Below are positions 27,128 through 35,690 of a stretch of 64,000 nucleotides of DNA, piece after piece. A model generated the notes under the pieces. The model did not search any database and was not told the origin of the DNA. It was given only the letters and a program-made list of their open reading frames with translations. Source of the DNA: Spirochaetales bacterium. GTDB taxonomy: Bacteria > Spirochaetota > Spirochaetia > DAHUYW01. Within the stretch, counting starts at the first letter, position 1, and every line of letters begins with the position of its first letter. The stretch covers positions 6,822-70,821 of the forward strand of contig DAHUYW010000018.1 of assembly GCA_027306915.1 (NCBI GenBank). Reading direction: 5' to 3'. The translations under genes were made by a program, and so were the position numbers.

Positions 27128-28254
27128 CAGGCTCCCTCCCAGCCCTCGGAGCCGCCCGCAGAGGCGCCTACGGCCTCAAGGGAGCGAGTTGAGGCGCGCA
27201 CGATGAGCTGCGGTTTTAGAAGAAAGGTCCGATGACCTCCGCGCTCCGATATCTCCCGCATTATCTCCGTCGCTGCGATCTCGCCCATCTTGAACTTGGC
27301 TTGAGCTATGGTCGTAAGCGGAATGCGGAACTTGGCGGCAAAATGAATGTCGTCGAAGCCGATCACCGAAACCTGCTCCGGGACGCGGATCCCCCGGCTC
27401 AAGAGGCCCTCGATGACCGCCATGGCGACGAAATCGTTGAGCGCGAAGATGGCGGTCGGAAGCCGGTCGATATGAAAACGCTCGACGAGCTCCCCCACGA
27501 TCTCGTAGCCCTCGCGATCCGAGCGCACCGCCGGGATGACGACCGGCTCGATGCGTCCGCCCTCTTCGGCAATCGCCTTCCGGTACCCTTCGGTGCGCTC
27601 GTTGGTGGTCTGGTGCTCGAAACCGTGCAGGCAAAGGATACGGCTGAAACCAAGCCCGATCGCATAGCGGGTGGCTATGTAGCCCCCCTCGACATTGTCG
27701 GTCGTGACCCAGCTCACCTTCTTGCCCACCCCGCGGCAATTCATCACCACGAGGGGGATGCCGGCGTCGATGAGCATCTTCACCGCGAGCGATTCGGGGT
27801 GAAGCGGCGCTATGAGGACGCCATCGACTCGCTGCCGAATCAGCAGGCGCACGATCTCCACCTCACGCTCCGGGACCCATCCCGAGCTCGTGAAAAACAT
27901 GGTGTAGCCCCGGTCGCTCAAAACCGATTCAACCCCTTTCGCGAGCTCCATAAAGAACGGGTTGGAGATGTCGTCGAGAACGAGGCCCACGGTTGAGGTT
28001 CGCCGCCGGGCAAGGCTGCGCGCCACACTGCTCGGCTCGTAATTGCTCCTGCGGATGACCTCGAGCACGCGAGACCGAGTGGACTCCTTGACCTTTTCGG
28101 GGCTGTTCAAGACGCGAGAGACAGTAGCCTTCGACACCCCGGCCGACCGGGATATGTCGTTAATCGTCAGAGGAGCCCCGCCCGAGCGTCGGCCCAGGTC
28201 TCTCACCTCGGCCGGGCGACCGCCCGAAGTCCGAGGGCGTTGGTTAGATGGCAA
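27127..28254 (-). CDS. LacI-family transcriptional regulator
   Basis: 375-residue repressor. The LacI helix-turn-helix TINDISRSAGVSKATVSRVL is at about residues 30-49, after an unusually long and basic N-terminal arm of about 28 residues; the hinge helix SSVARSLA follows, then the periplasmic-binding-protein-like sensor domain (VGLVLDDISNPFF...SVIGFDDIHFA). It is encoded between the transporter ATPase and the ROK gene. A palindrome of LacI type overlaps the start region of the transporter promoter at 32339-32352, the obvious candidate operator. Confidence 0.92.
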   Translation of the reverse strand: MPSNQRPRTSGGRPAEVRDLGRRSGGAPLTINDISRSAGVSKATVSRVLNSPEKVKESTRSRVLEVIRRSNYEPSSVARSLARRRTSTVGLVLDDISNPFFMELAKGVESVLSDRGYTMFFTSSGWVPEREVEIVRLLIRQRVDGVLIAPLHPESLAVKMLIDAGIPLVVMNCRGVGKKVSWVTTDNVEGGYIATRYAIGLGFSRILCLHGFEHQTTNERTEGYRKAIAEEGGRIEPVVIPAVRSDREGYEIVGELVERFHIDRLPTAIFALNDFVAMAVIEGLLSRGIRVPEQVSVIGFDDIHFAAKFRIPLTTIAQAKFKMGEIAATEIMREISERGGHRTFLLKPQLIVRASTRSLEAVGASAGGSEGWEGA

Positions 28255-28260
28255 GTACTT

Positions 28261-29007
28261 CTACACCACCTCGGCGCCGACGATGTAGCTCACTATCTCG
28301 TCGGGCGTCGTCTGGGCGCGGACCTTGTCCGCAACCTTTTGCCCCCGGCGCATCACCGCGATCCGGTCGGCTACCTTGAAGACGTCGTACATGGTGTGAC
28401 TGATAAGGATAATCCCTATGCCGTGCTGTTTCAGGTTATTCACCAGATCGAGCACCTGGCTCTGCTGGGCCACCCCGAGTGCCGCCGTCGGCTCATCCAT
28501 GATGAGGAGCTTAGCCTTCCAGTAGAGCGAGCGGGAGATCGCAACGGCCTGGCGCTGACCGCCCGAAAGACTCTTGATCTTTGACCTGAGCGAAGGGATT
28601 TTTATGACGATGCTGTCGAGGATCTTCTGCGCCTCGCTGTGCATGTAGTCGTGATCGAGCACAGGAAAGAGGCCCGCCACCTTCTTTGTCTTTTCGCGAC
28701 CGAGGAAGATGTTGGAGTAGACATTCAGGTTCTCTGCGAGGGCCAGGTCCTGATAGATGGTCTCGATTCCGAGCGAGAGCGCGTCCATCGGGGAGGTGAT
28801 GGTCACGGGCTTCCCCTCGAAGAGCACGGTCCCCTCCTCGGGCGCGTGGACGCCGGAGATGACCTTGATGAGAGTCGACTTGCCCGCCCCGTTGTCGCCG
28901 ACGAGGGCTACAACCTCTCCAGGATTGACCCCTAAGCTCACGTCGTTGACGGCAACCAGACCGCCGAATCGCTTGACGATATTTCGCACCTCGAGTAGAT
29001 AGCCCAT
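28261..29007 (-). CDS. Sugar ABC transporter ATP-binding protein (single ABC domain)
   Basis: 248-residue ATPase with Walker A VGDNGAGKSTLIK, the signature SLSGGQRQAVAISRSL and Walker B LLIMDEPTAALG with switch His in LISHTM. It belongs to the carbohydrate uptake CUT2 type (FrcA-like); unlike RbsA it has only one ABC domain and so must act as a homodimer. I prefer ATG 29007 with AAGGAG at the right distance over GTG 29025, which would overlap the permease stop. Last transporter gene of the operon; the LacI gene begins 6 nt after. Confidence 0.92.
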   Translation of the reverse strand: MGYLLEVRNIVKRFGGLVAVNDVSLGVNPGEVVALVGDNGAGKSTLIKVISGVHAPEEGTVLFEGKPVTITSPMDALSLGIETIYQDLALAENLNVYSNIFLGREKTKKVAGLFPVLDHDYMHSEAQKILDSIVIKIPSLRSKIKSLSGGQRQAVAISRSLYWKAKLLIMDEPTAALGVAQQSQVLDLVNNLKQHGIGIILISHTMYDVFKVADRIAVMRRGQKVADKVRAQTTPDEIVSYIVGAEVV

Positions 29008-29021
29008 GCCCACTCCTTCGT

Positions 29022-30095
29022 TCACGTTTCCGTGCGCTCGGGGAAGAACTGATCCACGAGCACGGCGATGATCAAGATCACCCCGACGATGATATAGATG
29101 GTAAAGGTCGGAACTCCAATGACCCGAAGCCCCGTCTCCAGCACTGAAAGCAGGAGCGCGCCGATCAGGGTGCCCCCGATAGTCCCCACCCCGCCGTAGA
29201 GGCTCGCCCCGCCGATCACGACCGCGACGATCGAGTCCAGGAGAAAGGGCGCACCGGCGTCCGGCTTACCTTCCACGTACTGCAGCATGTAGATGACGCC
29301 CGCGGCGGTCGCGAGGAAGGCGGAGATCGTGTAGACCCGCTCGAGATGTCCCTTCACGTTGATCCCCGACCGGACCGCCGCATCCACGCTCCCGCCGATC
29401 GCATAGGTATGCTGGCCGAACCTCGTCGAGCGCAGGAGATAGGCGAAGATGAGAACAAAGATCAAGGTAACGATGACCATGACCGGTATGAGGGAGATGA
29501 GGTCCGTGCCTCGCGGAATCCTCTCATGAGTGAAGAATGAGAGCCCCCTTCCGGGAATGAAGTAGGCGAGGTTCGCCGAGCCGATGACGCTTGCGAGATA
29601 GGGAAGATTTCCGGCCTGGGAGCCCTGGACGATAAGCTCCGAAACGCCAAAGGTCACGGAGAGCATTGAATAGGTGGCGATGAACGGAGGCACGTTCAAT
29701 CGGGCGACGAGGATCCCGTTGATATAGCCCGGGATCGAGCCGATCACGAGGGTCGCGAGGCATCCGATGAGAATCGCGAGGGCGTCCGACATCCCCGTCC
29801 CGATCAGGGCGACGATCAGCTTGGCGGAGATGACGCTCGCAAAGCCGTAGATGAATCCGACTGACAAATCGATTCCGCCGGTTATGATGACGAAGGTTTC
29901 CGCGATCCCAAGAAGGAAGAGCGGGATTCCGGAGACAAAGACGAGCTGGAAGGTATGGAGGGTGAAGAAGCCATCGGCGATGATACAGTAGAGGACCGTC
30001 TCGAGGAGGAGGAAGAGGAGGGCCCATCGTCGTCCGAGAAACGAGATAACCGATCCGCGCCGGGTCATGACTGCACTGTCGCTCATTCTTCTCAC
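29022..30095 (-). CDS. Sugar ABC transporter permease (RbsC/FrcC family)
   Basis: 357-residue membrane protein with about ten hydrophobic segments and the family blocks ETFVIITGGIDLSVGF, ARLNVPPFIATYSML, STRFGQHTYAIGGS and AVVIGGASLYGG. The start is GTG 30095, overlapping the upstream permease stop in GTGA, or ATG 30086 three codons further. It pairs with the permease encoded immediately upstream to form the usual heterodimeric channel; the upstream partner is interrupted by a stop codon (see that entry). Confidence 0.92.
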   Translation of the reverse strand: MRRMSDSAVMTRRGSVISFLGRRWALLFLLLETVLYCIIADGFFTLHTFQLVFVSGIPLFLLGIAETFVIITGGIDLSVGFIYGFASVISAKLIVALIGTGMSDALAILIGCLATLVIGSIPGYINGILVARLNVPPFIATYSMLSVTFGVSELIVQGSQAGNLPYLASVIGSANLAYFIPGRGLSFFTHERIPRGTDLISLIPVMVIVTLIFVLIFAYLLRSTRFGQHTYAIGGSVDAAVRSGINVKGHLERVYTISAFLATAAGVIYMLQYVEGKPDAGAPFLLDSIVAVVIGGASLYGGVGTIGGTLIGALLLSVLETGLRVIGVPTFTIYIIVGVILIIAVLVDQFFPERTET

Positions 30096-31180
30096 CGCCC
30101 CAGCAAATCCGGGAAGAGTTGATCGATCACCACCGCGATGACGAGGATCACCCCAACGGCAATGAACCTGTAGAACGAAGGCACACCGGAGATCGAGAGG
30201 CCGTTCTCGAGCACTTCCAGCATCAGCACGCCCACTACGGAACCCACGAGGCTACCCTTCCCGCCCATCAGGCTCGCCCCGCCGATAACCACCGCGGCAA
30301 TCGCAAAAAGCTCGTAGGAAGCACCGAAAGGCGTGAAGTTGCCCACGCCCGACTGAAAGACGTTGTAGACCCCGGCCAGCCCGGCGAGAAAAGAGGAGAG
30401 CAAGTAGATGACGATCAAGTGACGCCGGACGTCGATCCCGGCGCGCTTGGCCGCCTCCATGCTTCCACCTATCGCAAAGGCGTGCTGGCCGAACTTCGTG
30501 CGGTTCAGCACGAACAGGAGCATAAGGATCACCGCGACCCAAAGGACCAGGGCATTGGGAACGATCCGAATCAGGTTGCGCACCTGATCTTCGACCATGC
30601 CCGGCGGCCAGGCGAAAAAGCGAAATCCCTTGCCGGGAAAGGCGTAGGCCAGGTAGCCGTTGCCAAGGTTCACCAGACTGTTGGGGAGCCCTGAGACCGG
30701 AAAGCCCTGGCAGATCGACAGGGTGACGCCGTTGGTGATCCCAAGCATCCCGAGCGTTGCGATGAAGGGCGGCACGTTGTAGCGGGCGATGAGGATCCCG
30801 CTAATGAACCCCGGAATGATGCTGACCACAAGCCCTGCGAGGCTCCCTACGATCATCGTCTCCGCCAAGGGCAGTTTCCCGGCGGTCATCGAGGCCATGA
30901 CCTGCGCGGTCAGCACTGAGGAGAGCCCCATGACGAATCCAACCGACAAATCGATCCCGCCGGTTATGATGACGAAGGTCTCACCGGCGGCGAGGAAGAC
31001 GAAGATCGTCCCCAAATAGAGGATATTCTCGATATTGTTGAGCGAAAGAAAGCCCCGCCCCGTAAAGCTGAATACCACCATGAGCCCAATGAGAAACGCA
31101 AGCGCCCAGTTGCGCGCAAGAACCTACACCGCCGTGCGCTTTTCCATTTGGAGGGTCAGGTACGAGTTTTCGTTCGACAT
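30092..31180 (-). pseudogene. Sugar ABC transporter permease with in-frame TAG at codon 19
   Basis: The frame begins at ATG 31180 with AGGGAG nine bases upstream and reads MSNENSYLTLQMEKRTAV, then TAG (31124-31126), then continues in frame as VLARNWALAFLIGLMVVF, the first membrane helix of an RbsC/FrcC permease, and on through ETFVIITGGIDLSVGF, RYNVPPFIATLGM and AVVIGGASLMGG to 30092. Without read-through the first possible restart is ATG 31081, which cuts the first helix in half and leaves 329 residues. A one-base change CAG to TAG would explain it. The protein after the stop is fully conserved, so the event is recent, an error, or tolerated. Confidence 0.75.
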
Positions 31181-31274
31181 GCAGAAAGACTCCCTTGGTC
31201 GGCAGGTGCTGGATCACCTCTCGTTTTTGCGCGAGGCTTCCGACTCCCTCGCACTGCCCGACGTGCGAGCTAGC

Positions 31275-31303
31275 AAAAAAGCGCCCCGGACACGCGGGGC
31301 GCT
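31275..31303 (-). terminator. Intrinsic terminator after the sugar-binding protein gene
   Basis: On the minus strand a 9-bp stem (AGCGCCCCG at 31295-31303 and its partner at 31280-31288), a six-base loop and a run of six T (31275-31280). It stands 16 nt after the binding-protein stop and upstream of the two permeases and ATPase, so it probably lowers expression of the membrane parts relative to the binding protein. Confidence 0.85.
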
Positions 31304-31318
31304 ACGAATCGCGGATTT

Positions 31319-32320
31319 CTACTTCGAGTAGATGTACTGCTGCATGTCGGGGTTGTTCACGTTGTCTTGGGTGAAGAGCTCGAACCCGGTTGCTATGTGC
31401 TTGGGGATCTGGGCCTTCTCCGTGAAGTACTTATAGCCCCACTCGACCGCAAGGTAGCCCATGTCGGCCGGCTTCTGCGCAAGCACCAGATCCACCTGCT
31501 TCTGCTTGAGGGCGTTGATAAGATCGGTCGTCGCATCGAAGGAGACGATCTTCACCGCACCGGTGAGCCCCGCATTCACCACGGCGTGGTAGGCCCCCTG
31601 CGCGCTGTAGAGGTTGGTCCCGAAGATTCCGGCAAGATGCGGATACTTCTGAAGAATCGCAGAGGTTTCCTGCTCCGCCTTCTGCTCGACATCGAGGTTG
31701 TAGTCGACGCCGACCAGCTGCATATTCGGATACTCGGCGACTCCTGCCTTGAAGCCGTCGACACGCCCGTTGACCGAAGATACATTCGGGTTGGTCGAGT
31801 TCACGTAGACCTGCCCCTTCTCCCCGAGCATCTTCGCAAGCGCCTCGGCGAGCAGCTTGCCTCCCGCGACGTTGTCCGACCCGATGTAGGAGAGCGGGAA
31901 GGAGAAGTCGCTCTTCGTTGAGTAGTCACCGTTGCCGAGGAACGTATCGACGGTGATGATCTCGATCCCCTGATCGTAGAGCTTCTTCAGCGGCGCGATG
32001 AGGGCGTCGGTCGCGGTCGGCGCAATGATAACCATGTCGATGTTCCCGCGCGCGACAGTCGCCTCGAGAATCGGGACCTGGACCGCAGGCCCCCAGGACT
32101 TCGGATACTCGGTGGCGATGAGATTGACGCCGTATTTCTGGGCCGCCTTTTCGGCGCCCCGCTGCATCGTATAATAGAATGGATCGACGACGCCGGGAGC
32201 GAAGACGAAGTTCAGCTGCTTTTTCGGAGCTGCCTTCTCCGACTGTCCGCCTGCAAAGGCGACGACGGTCCCCACGAGCAAGAGAACGGCAGTAAAGAGT
32301 GCCAATAGACGTTTCTTCAT
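31319..32320 (-). CDS. Periplasmic sugar-binding protein of an ABC transporter
   Basis: 333-residue type I periplasmic binding protein (ribose/galactose-binding family). Signal peptide MKKRLLALFTAVLLLVGTVV with cleavage at AFA-GGQSE, an ending frequently met in spirochaetal sugar-binding proteins. The mature part has FVFAPGVVDPFYYTMQRG, IIAPTATDALIAPLKKL, DNVAGGKLLAEAL and the hinge block VKIVSFDATTDLI. It has no lipobox cysteine. ATG 32320 has AGGAGG upstream. It is the first gene of the transporter operon, behind a strong promoter and a LacI-type palindrome; the natural ligand is unknown. Confidence 0.92.
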   Translation of the reverse strand: MKKRLLALFTAVLLLVGTVVAFAGGQSEKAAPKKQLNFVFAPGVVDPFYYTMQRGAEKAAQKYGVNLIATEYPKSWGPAVQVPILEATVARGNIDMVIIAPTATDALIAPLKKLYDQGIEIITVDTFLGNGDYSTKSDFSFPLSYIGSDNVAGGKLLAEALAKMLGEKGQVYVNSTNPNVSSVNGRVDGFKAGVAEYPNMQLVGVDYNLDVEQKAEQETSAILQKYPHLAGIFGTNLYSAQGAYHAVVNAGLTGAVKIVSFDATTDLINALKQKQVDLVLAQKPADMGYLAVEWGYKYFTEKAQIPKHIATGFELFTQDNVNNPDMQQYIYSK

Positions 32321-32338
32321 ACAACCTCCTGTTAGTGT

Positions 32339-32352
32339 TGTAACCGGTTTCA
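32339..32352. promoter_or_regulatory. LacI-type operator palindrome
   Basis: TGTAACCGGTTTCA is symmetric apart from one position pair and has the CG centre typical of LacI-family operators. It begins at the last base of the -10 box and covers the transcription start of the transporter operon, so a bound repressor would block transcription. The LacI protein encoded at 27127-28254 is the likely ligand. Confidence 0.65.
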
Positions 32353-32381
32353 TTATGCACCCCACTCGCGGAAGCTGTCAA
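32352..32381 (-). promoter_or_regulatory. Promoter of the sugar transporter operon
   Basis: On the minus strand a perfect TTGACA (32376-32381), 18 bases, CATAAT (32352-32357), 31 nt before the ATG of the binding-protein gene. Confidence 0.75.
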
Positions 32382-32470
32382 ACATTTTCTGCGCGGCGAC
32401 GGTGCAGCGCTCGATAGATCCCGCCCGCAGCGCGTCCTCGGGCGACTTGGTCACCGCGCGAAGATCCGCC

Positions 32471-32499
32471 TTGACAAGAGCGGGGGGCGGCGCGAAAAT
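32471..32499 (+). promoter_or_regulatory. Candidate promoter of the kinase-HAD fusion gene
   Basis: TTGACA (32471-32476), 17-base spacer, GAAAAT (32494-32499), 48 nt before ATG 32548. The -35 is perfect, the -10 weak, suggesting dependence on an activator or low expression. Confidence 0.4.
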
Positions 32500-32547
32500 C
32501 AGCAGCGTCGCCGGAGTGCGACGCTTGCTTCGGTCGAAGAGGCTCCC

Positions 32548-34464
32548 ATGACAACATCCGCCCTCGCATCCCTCCTTGCCTCGTTTTCCTCTCGTTCCAT
32601 CGCTGTGCTCGGAGACTTCTGCGTCGACTACTACCTGACCATCGATCCTACGGGCTCAGAGATCTCGGTCGAGACCGGCCTTCCCACCCGTGCCGTACGC
32701 GAGGCTCGCCTCTCGGCGGGCGGAGCAGGAAACGTCGTGGCGAATCTCGCCGCGTTGGGCGTAGGACACATAGCGGCCTTCGGAACAGTCGGCGACGATC
32801 CTTTCGGGAGGGAGCTCGTCGATCTTCTTAGATCGCTCGGCGCCGACACGGACGGGCTCCTCGAGCAAAAGAACGGCTGGCACACGAGCGTCTACACGAA
32901 GCTCTACGAGGGCGAGCACGAGCATGAGCGGGTCGACTACGGGAACTTCAACCTCCTGTCTTCGTCAACCATGGAGGTCCTTCTCCAGAGGCTCGAGGAA
33001 AGGCTCCCTTCCTTCGACGCAATTGTGATAAACCAGCAGGTCCGAAGCGGCATCCATACTCCTCCCTTCAGGGAGGGCTTAGGCCGACTCATGGCGCGCC
33101 ATCCCGACCGCATCTTTCTCGTTGACAGCCGCAGCTACAGCGACGACTACTCGGGGGCCTACCGCAAGCTGAACAGCCACGAAGGAGCGCGCCTCTGTGG
33201 CATTGCATCAGCCCCGAACGAACGGATCGGACAGGAGACTGCAGCCGGCATCGCCGAAAGCCTCTACGGTCGCTGGAAGCGCCCGGTGTTTCTCTCTCGC
33301 GGCGAGCAGGGGTGCCTGGTTCGCGATGAAGACGGGCTTCACGAGATCACAGGCCTCCTCGTCACCGGACCGACCGATCCGGTCGGTGCGGGCGATGCCA
33401 TGCTCGCAGGCGTTGCCGCCGCTCTTGCCGCCGGATCCAATCCGCAGGGCGCCGCCGAGATCGGGAACTTCGCCGCCGCAGTCACTGTCCGAAAGCTCTA
33501 TCAAACCGGGACTGCGAGCCCCGAAGAAATCCTTGCCGTCGGCGCCGAGCCCGATTACCGTTATCGCCCTGAGCTTGCCTCCACTCCCGCCGCGGCGCGC
33601 CGCCTGCCGGGGTCCGAGATCGAGGTCGTCACCGCTTTGCGCCGCGGCGGTGCGCCGCGCTACCTCCTCTTCGACAACGATGGGACCATCTCGACGCTGC
33701 GCCAAGGCTGGGAGCTGATCATGGAGCCGATGATGGTGGAAGCGGTGCTCGGCCAAAAGGCAGCGGAGTGCCCGCTCTCGGTGCGCGAGAGGGTCGTCGC
33801 AGCCGTGAGGGAGCTCATCGACCGAACGACCGGCGTGCAGACCATCGTCCAGATGCAAGAGCTGACCGAGCTCGTGCGACGCTTCGGTATGGTCGGCGAG
33901 CAGGATATTCTCAGCGCAGCCGGCTACAAGCGAGTGTACAACGACAGGATTATCGGTCTGGTAGAGTCTCGCCTGGCGCGGCTCGCATCAGCTGAGCTCG
34001 ATGCGTCGGATTTCACCATGAAGGGAGCGACAGCCTTCCTGGAAAAGCTCGTCCGACGCGGCATCAAGCTCTACCTGGCGAGCGGAACCGATCAGAAGGA
34101 CGTCGAGCGGGAGGCGGAGGTTCTCGGATTTGCCCGCCTTTTCGAAGGTCGCATCCATGGATCGGTGGGGGATGTGGCGCGCGACCCGAAGCGAGAGGTC
34201 CTGAAGAGGATCATGGCGGAGATCGGCGAAGGCTCCGCCATCGTTACCTTCGGCGACGGGCCGGTGGAAATGCGCGAGACTCGCAAGGCCGGAGGGTACG
34301 CGGTCGGAGTGGCAAGCGACGAGATTCGCCGTTGGGGGCTGAACCTCGCCAAGCGTTCGCGCCTCATCCAGGCCGGCGCCGACCTCGTGATTCCGGACTT
34401 CTGCCAGGCCGACCGGATCGCCGAAGCCCTGGGGCTCGAGCGCCGGGGCAAGGAGCACCAATGA
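32548..34464 (+). CDS. Fusion protein: PfkB-type sugar kinase plus HAD phosphatase
   Basis: 638 residues with two clear enzyme domains. Residues 1-330 are a ribokinase/PfkB-family kinase similar to HldA/RfaE: VLGDFCVDYY, the GGAGNVVANLAALG signature 1, and signature 2 with the catalytic base, TDPVGAGDAMLAG. Residues about 365-625 are a HAD hydrolase: motif I LLFDNDGTIST, motif II YLASGTDQ, and FGDGPVEMRE as motif III/IV. Both active sites look intact. In heptose synthesis a kinase (HldA) and a HAD phosphatase (GmhB) act in succession, and GmhA is encoded in the facing operon, so a heptose-1-phosphate pathway is one reading; catabolism of the imported sugar is the other. ATG 32548 follows AGAGG. 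Confidence 0.85.
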   Translation: MTTSALASLLASFSSRSIAVLGDFCVDYYLTIDPTGSEISVETGLPTRAVREARLSAGGAGNVVANLAALGVGHIAAFGTVGDDPFGRELVDLLRSLGADTDGLLEQKNGWHTSVYTKLYEGEHEHERVDYGNFNLLSSSTMEVLLQRLEERLPSFDAIVINQQVRSGIHTPPFREGLGRLMARHPDRIFLVDSRSYSDDYSGAYRKLNSHEGARLCGIASAPNERIGQETAAGIAESLYGRWKRPVFLSRGEQGCLVRDEDGLHEITGLLVTGPTDPVGAGDAMLAGVAAALAAGSNPQGAAEIGNFAAAVTVRKLYQTGTASPEEILAVGAEPDYRYRPELASTPAAARRLPGSEIEVVTALRRGGAPRYLLFDNDGTISTLRQGWELIMEPMMVEAVLGQKAAECPLSVRERVVAAVRELIDRTTGVQTIVQMQELTELVRRFGMVGEQDILSAAGYKRVYNDRIIGLVESRLARLASAELDASDFTMKGATAFLEKLVRRGIKLYLASGTDQKDVEREAEVLGFARLFEGRIHGSVGDVARDPKREVLKRIMAEIGEGSAIVTFGDGPVEMRETRKAGGYAVGVASDEIRRWGLNLAKRSRLIQAGADLVIPDFCQADRIAEALGLERRGKEHQ

Positions 34465-35585
34465 ATCACCCGCTTTTCGACCGCCATCGCCTATCCATAC
34501 GCCCCCTCGCCGATCGCGCAAACAAGGTGATGATTGAGCGCGACCGGGTCGATCCCGAGCACAGCGAGGTCACCCTCTCTGCGGGGGCAGCGCAGGCGGT
34601 GGGAGAAGCCGCCGCGGCCATTCGGAGGGCTCGCGGCGAAGGTCGCCCCGCGATCCTCGCCTTCGGGGCACACACGATCAAGAACGGTCTCGGTCCCGTC
34701 CTCATCAGGCTCATCGAGCAGGGGTGGATCACCCACCTCGCGACAAACGGCGCCGGAATCATCCACGATTGGGAGTTCGCCTACCTCGGACAGAGCAGCG
34801 AGGATGTGCGGACCAACATCCAGGCGGGCGAGTTCGGGATCTGGCAGGAGACCGGGCTGTTCATCAACCTTGCCATCGCCGTTGGGGCCTACGAGGGACT
34901 CGGCTACGGTGAATCCATCGGGGCGCTTGTCGCGCAGGACGGACTCGAGATCCCTCCGCAGAAGGAGCTGTCCGGCCGTCTTGCCTCCTTCGCAGGCGGG
35001 AGGGCATCCTCCCGCGAAGAACTTTCGGGTACGGCCGCTGCGGCGGATCTCCTCGGACTCATTCGCGACCTGGGACTCGCCGAAGGCTTCCTGCGCGTGC
35101 CGCACCCCTTCAAGGAGTACGGAGTCCAGGCGGCAGCCTACCGCGTGGGGATCCCTTTCACCGGCCACCCGATGTTCGGCCACGACATCATCTACACCCA
35201 TCCGGCGAGCTATGGTGCGGCAATCGGCCGCGCCGCCGAGCGGGACTTCCTCTCCATTGCGGAGAGCATCAGCCGCATCGAGGGAGGGGTTTACCTCTCC
35301 GTCGGATCGGCGGTCATGAGCCCGATGGTCTTCGAAAAGTGCTTTTCCATGGCCCAGAACATCGCCATCCAGGATGGCAGGCATATCGATCGCCACACGA
35401 TCTTCGTGGTCGATCTGGCCGAAGCGCCGTGGGATTGGCAGACCGGAGAGCCACCGCCGGAGAACCCGGCCTACTACCTGCGCTACTGCAAGACCTTCAG
35501 CCGCATGGGCGGCACCATGCGCTACGTGACCGCCGACAATCGCAGCTTTCTCGTGGCTCTGTACCGGGCGCTTGCCGGGAAGTAA
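34461..35585 (+). CDS. Deoxyhypusine-synthase-like protein of unknown function
   Basis: 374 residues. Blocks such as ILAFGAHTIKNGLGPVLIRL, ATNGAGIIHDWEFAYLG, THPASYGAAIG and SVGSAVMSPMVFEK resemble the NAD-binding fold of deoxyhypusine synthase, but bacteria have no eIF5A, and I see no assured spermidine site, so that activity is unlikely. ATG 34461 overlaps the stop of the kinase-HAD fusion (ATGA), so the two are translationally coupled and probably serve one pathway. The family is known to me only as uncharacterised; an NAD-dependent reaction on the same sugar is a guess. Confidence 0.6.
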   Translation: MNHPLFDRHRLSIRPLADRANKVMIERDRVDPEHSEVTLSAGAAQAVGEAAAAIRRARGEGRPAILAFGAHTIKNGLGPVLIRLIEQGWITHLATNGAGIIHDWEFAYLGQSSEDVRTNIQAGEFGIWQETGLFINLAIAVGAYEGLGYGESIGALVAQDGLEIPPQKELSGRLASFAGGRASSREELSGTAAAADLLGLIRDLGLAEGFLRVPHPFKEYGVQAAAYRVGIPFTGHPMFGHDIIYTHPASYGAAIGRAAERDFLSIAESISRIEGGVYLSVGSAVMSPMVFEKCFSMAQNIAIQDGRHIDRHTIFVVDLAEAPWDWQTGEPPPENPAYYLRYCKTFSRMGGTMRYVTADNRSFLVALYRALAGK

Positions 35586-35603
35586 CGCGCGCTCTTGCGC
35601 GCG
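35586..35603 (+). terminator. Hairpin after the deoxyhypusine-synthase-like gene
   Basis: Stem CGCGCGC (35586-35592) and GCGCGCG (35597-35603) with loop TCTT, directly after the stop codon; no T-run. The rest of the 105-nt gap to the convergent FlgH-like gene shows nothing else. Confidence 0.5.
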
Positions 35604-35690
35604 ACGCACCTGCCAAGGGGACGCGCACCGCGCCCGCGAGATACGAGGAGCCGCACGGCGCTCGCCTTCCCGGGTCGCCCCGCGGCGGTC

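Noticed and set aside
32354..32547. An open minus-strand frame with protein-like composition ending TAA inside the transporter promoter region.
   Set aside because: It has no plausible start with a ribosome site, overlaps a perfect promoter, and long open frames arise easily in GC-rich DNA. I see no known family in it.
34461..35585. Calling this gene a true deoxyhypusine synthase.
   Set aside because: No eIF5A substrate is expected in bacteria and the spermidine-binding residues could not be identified.
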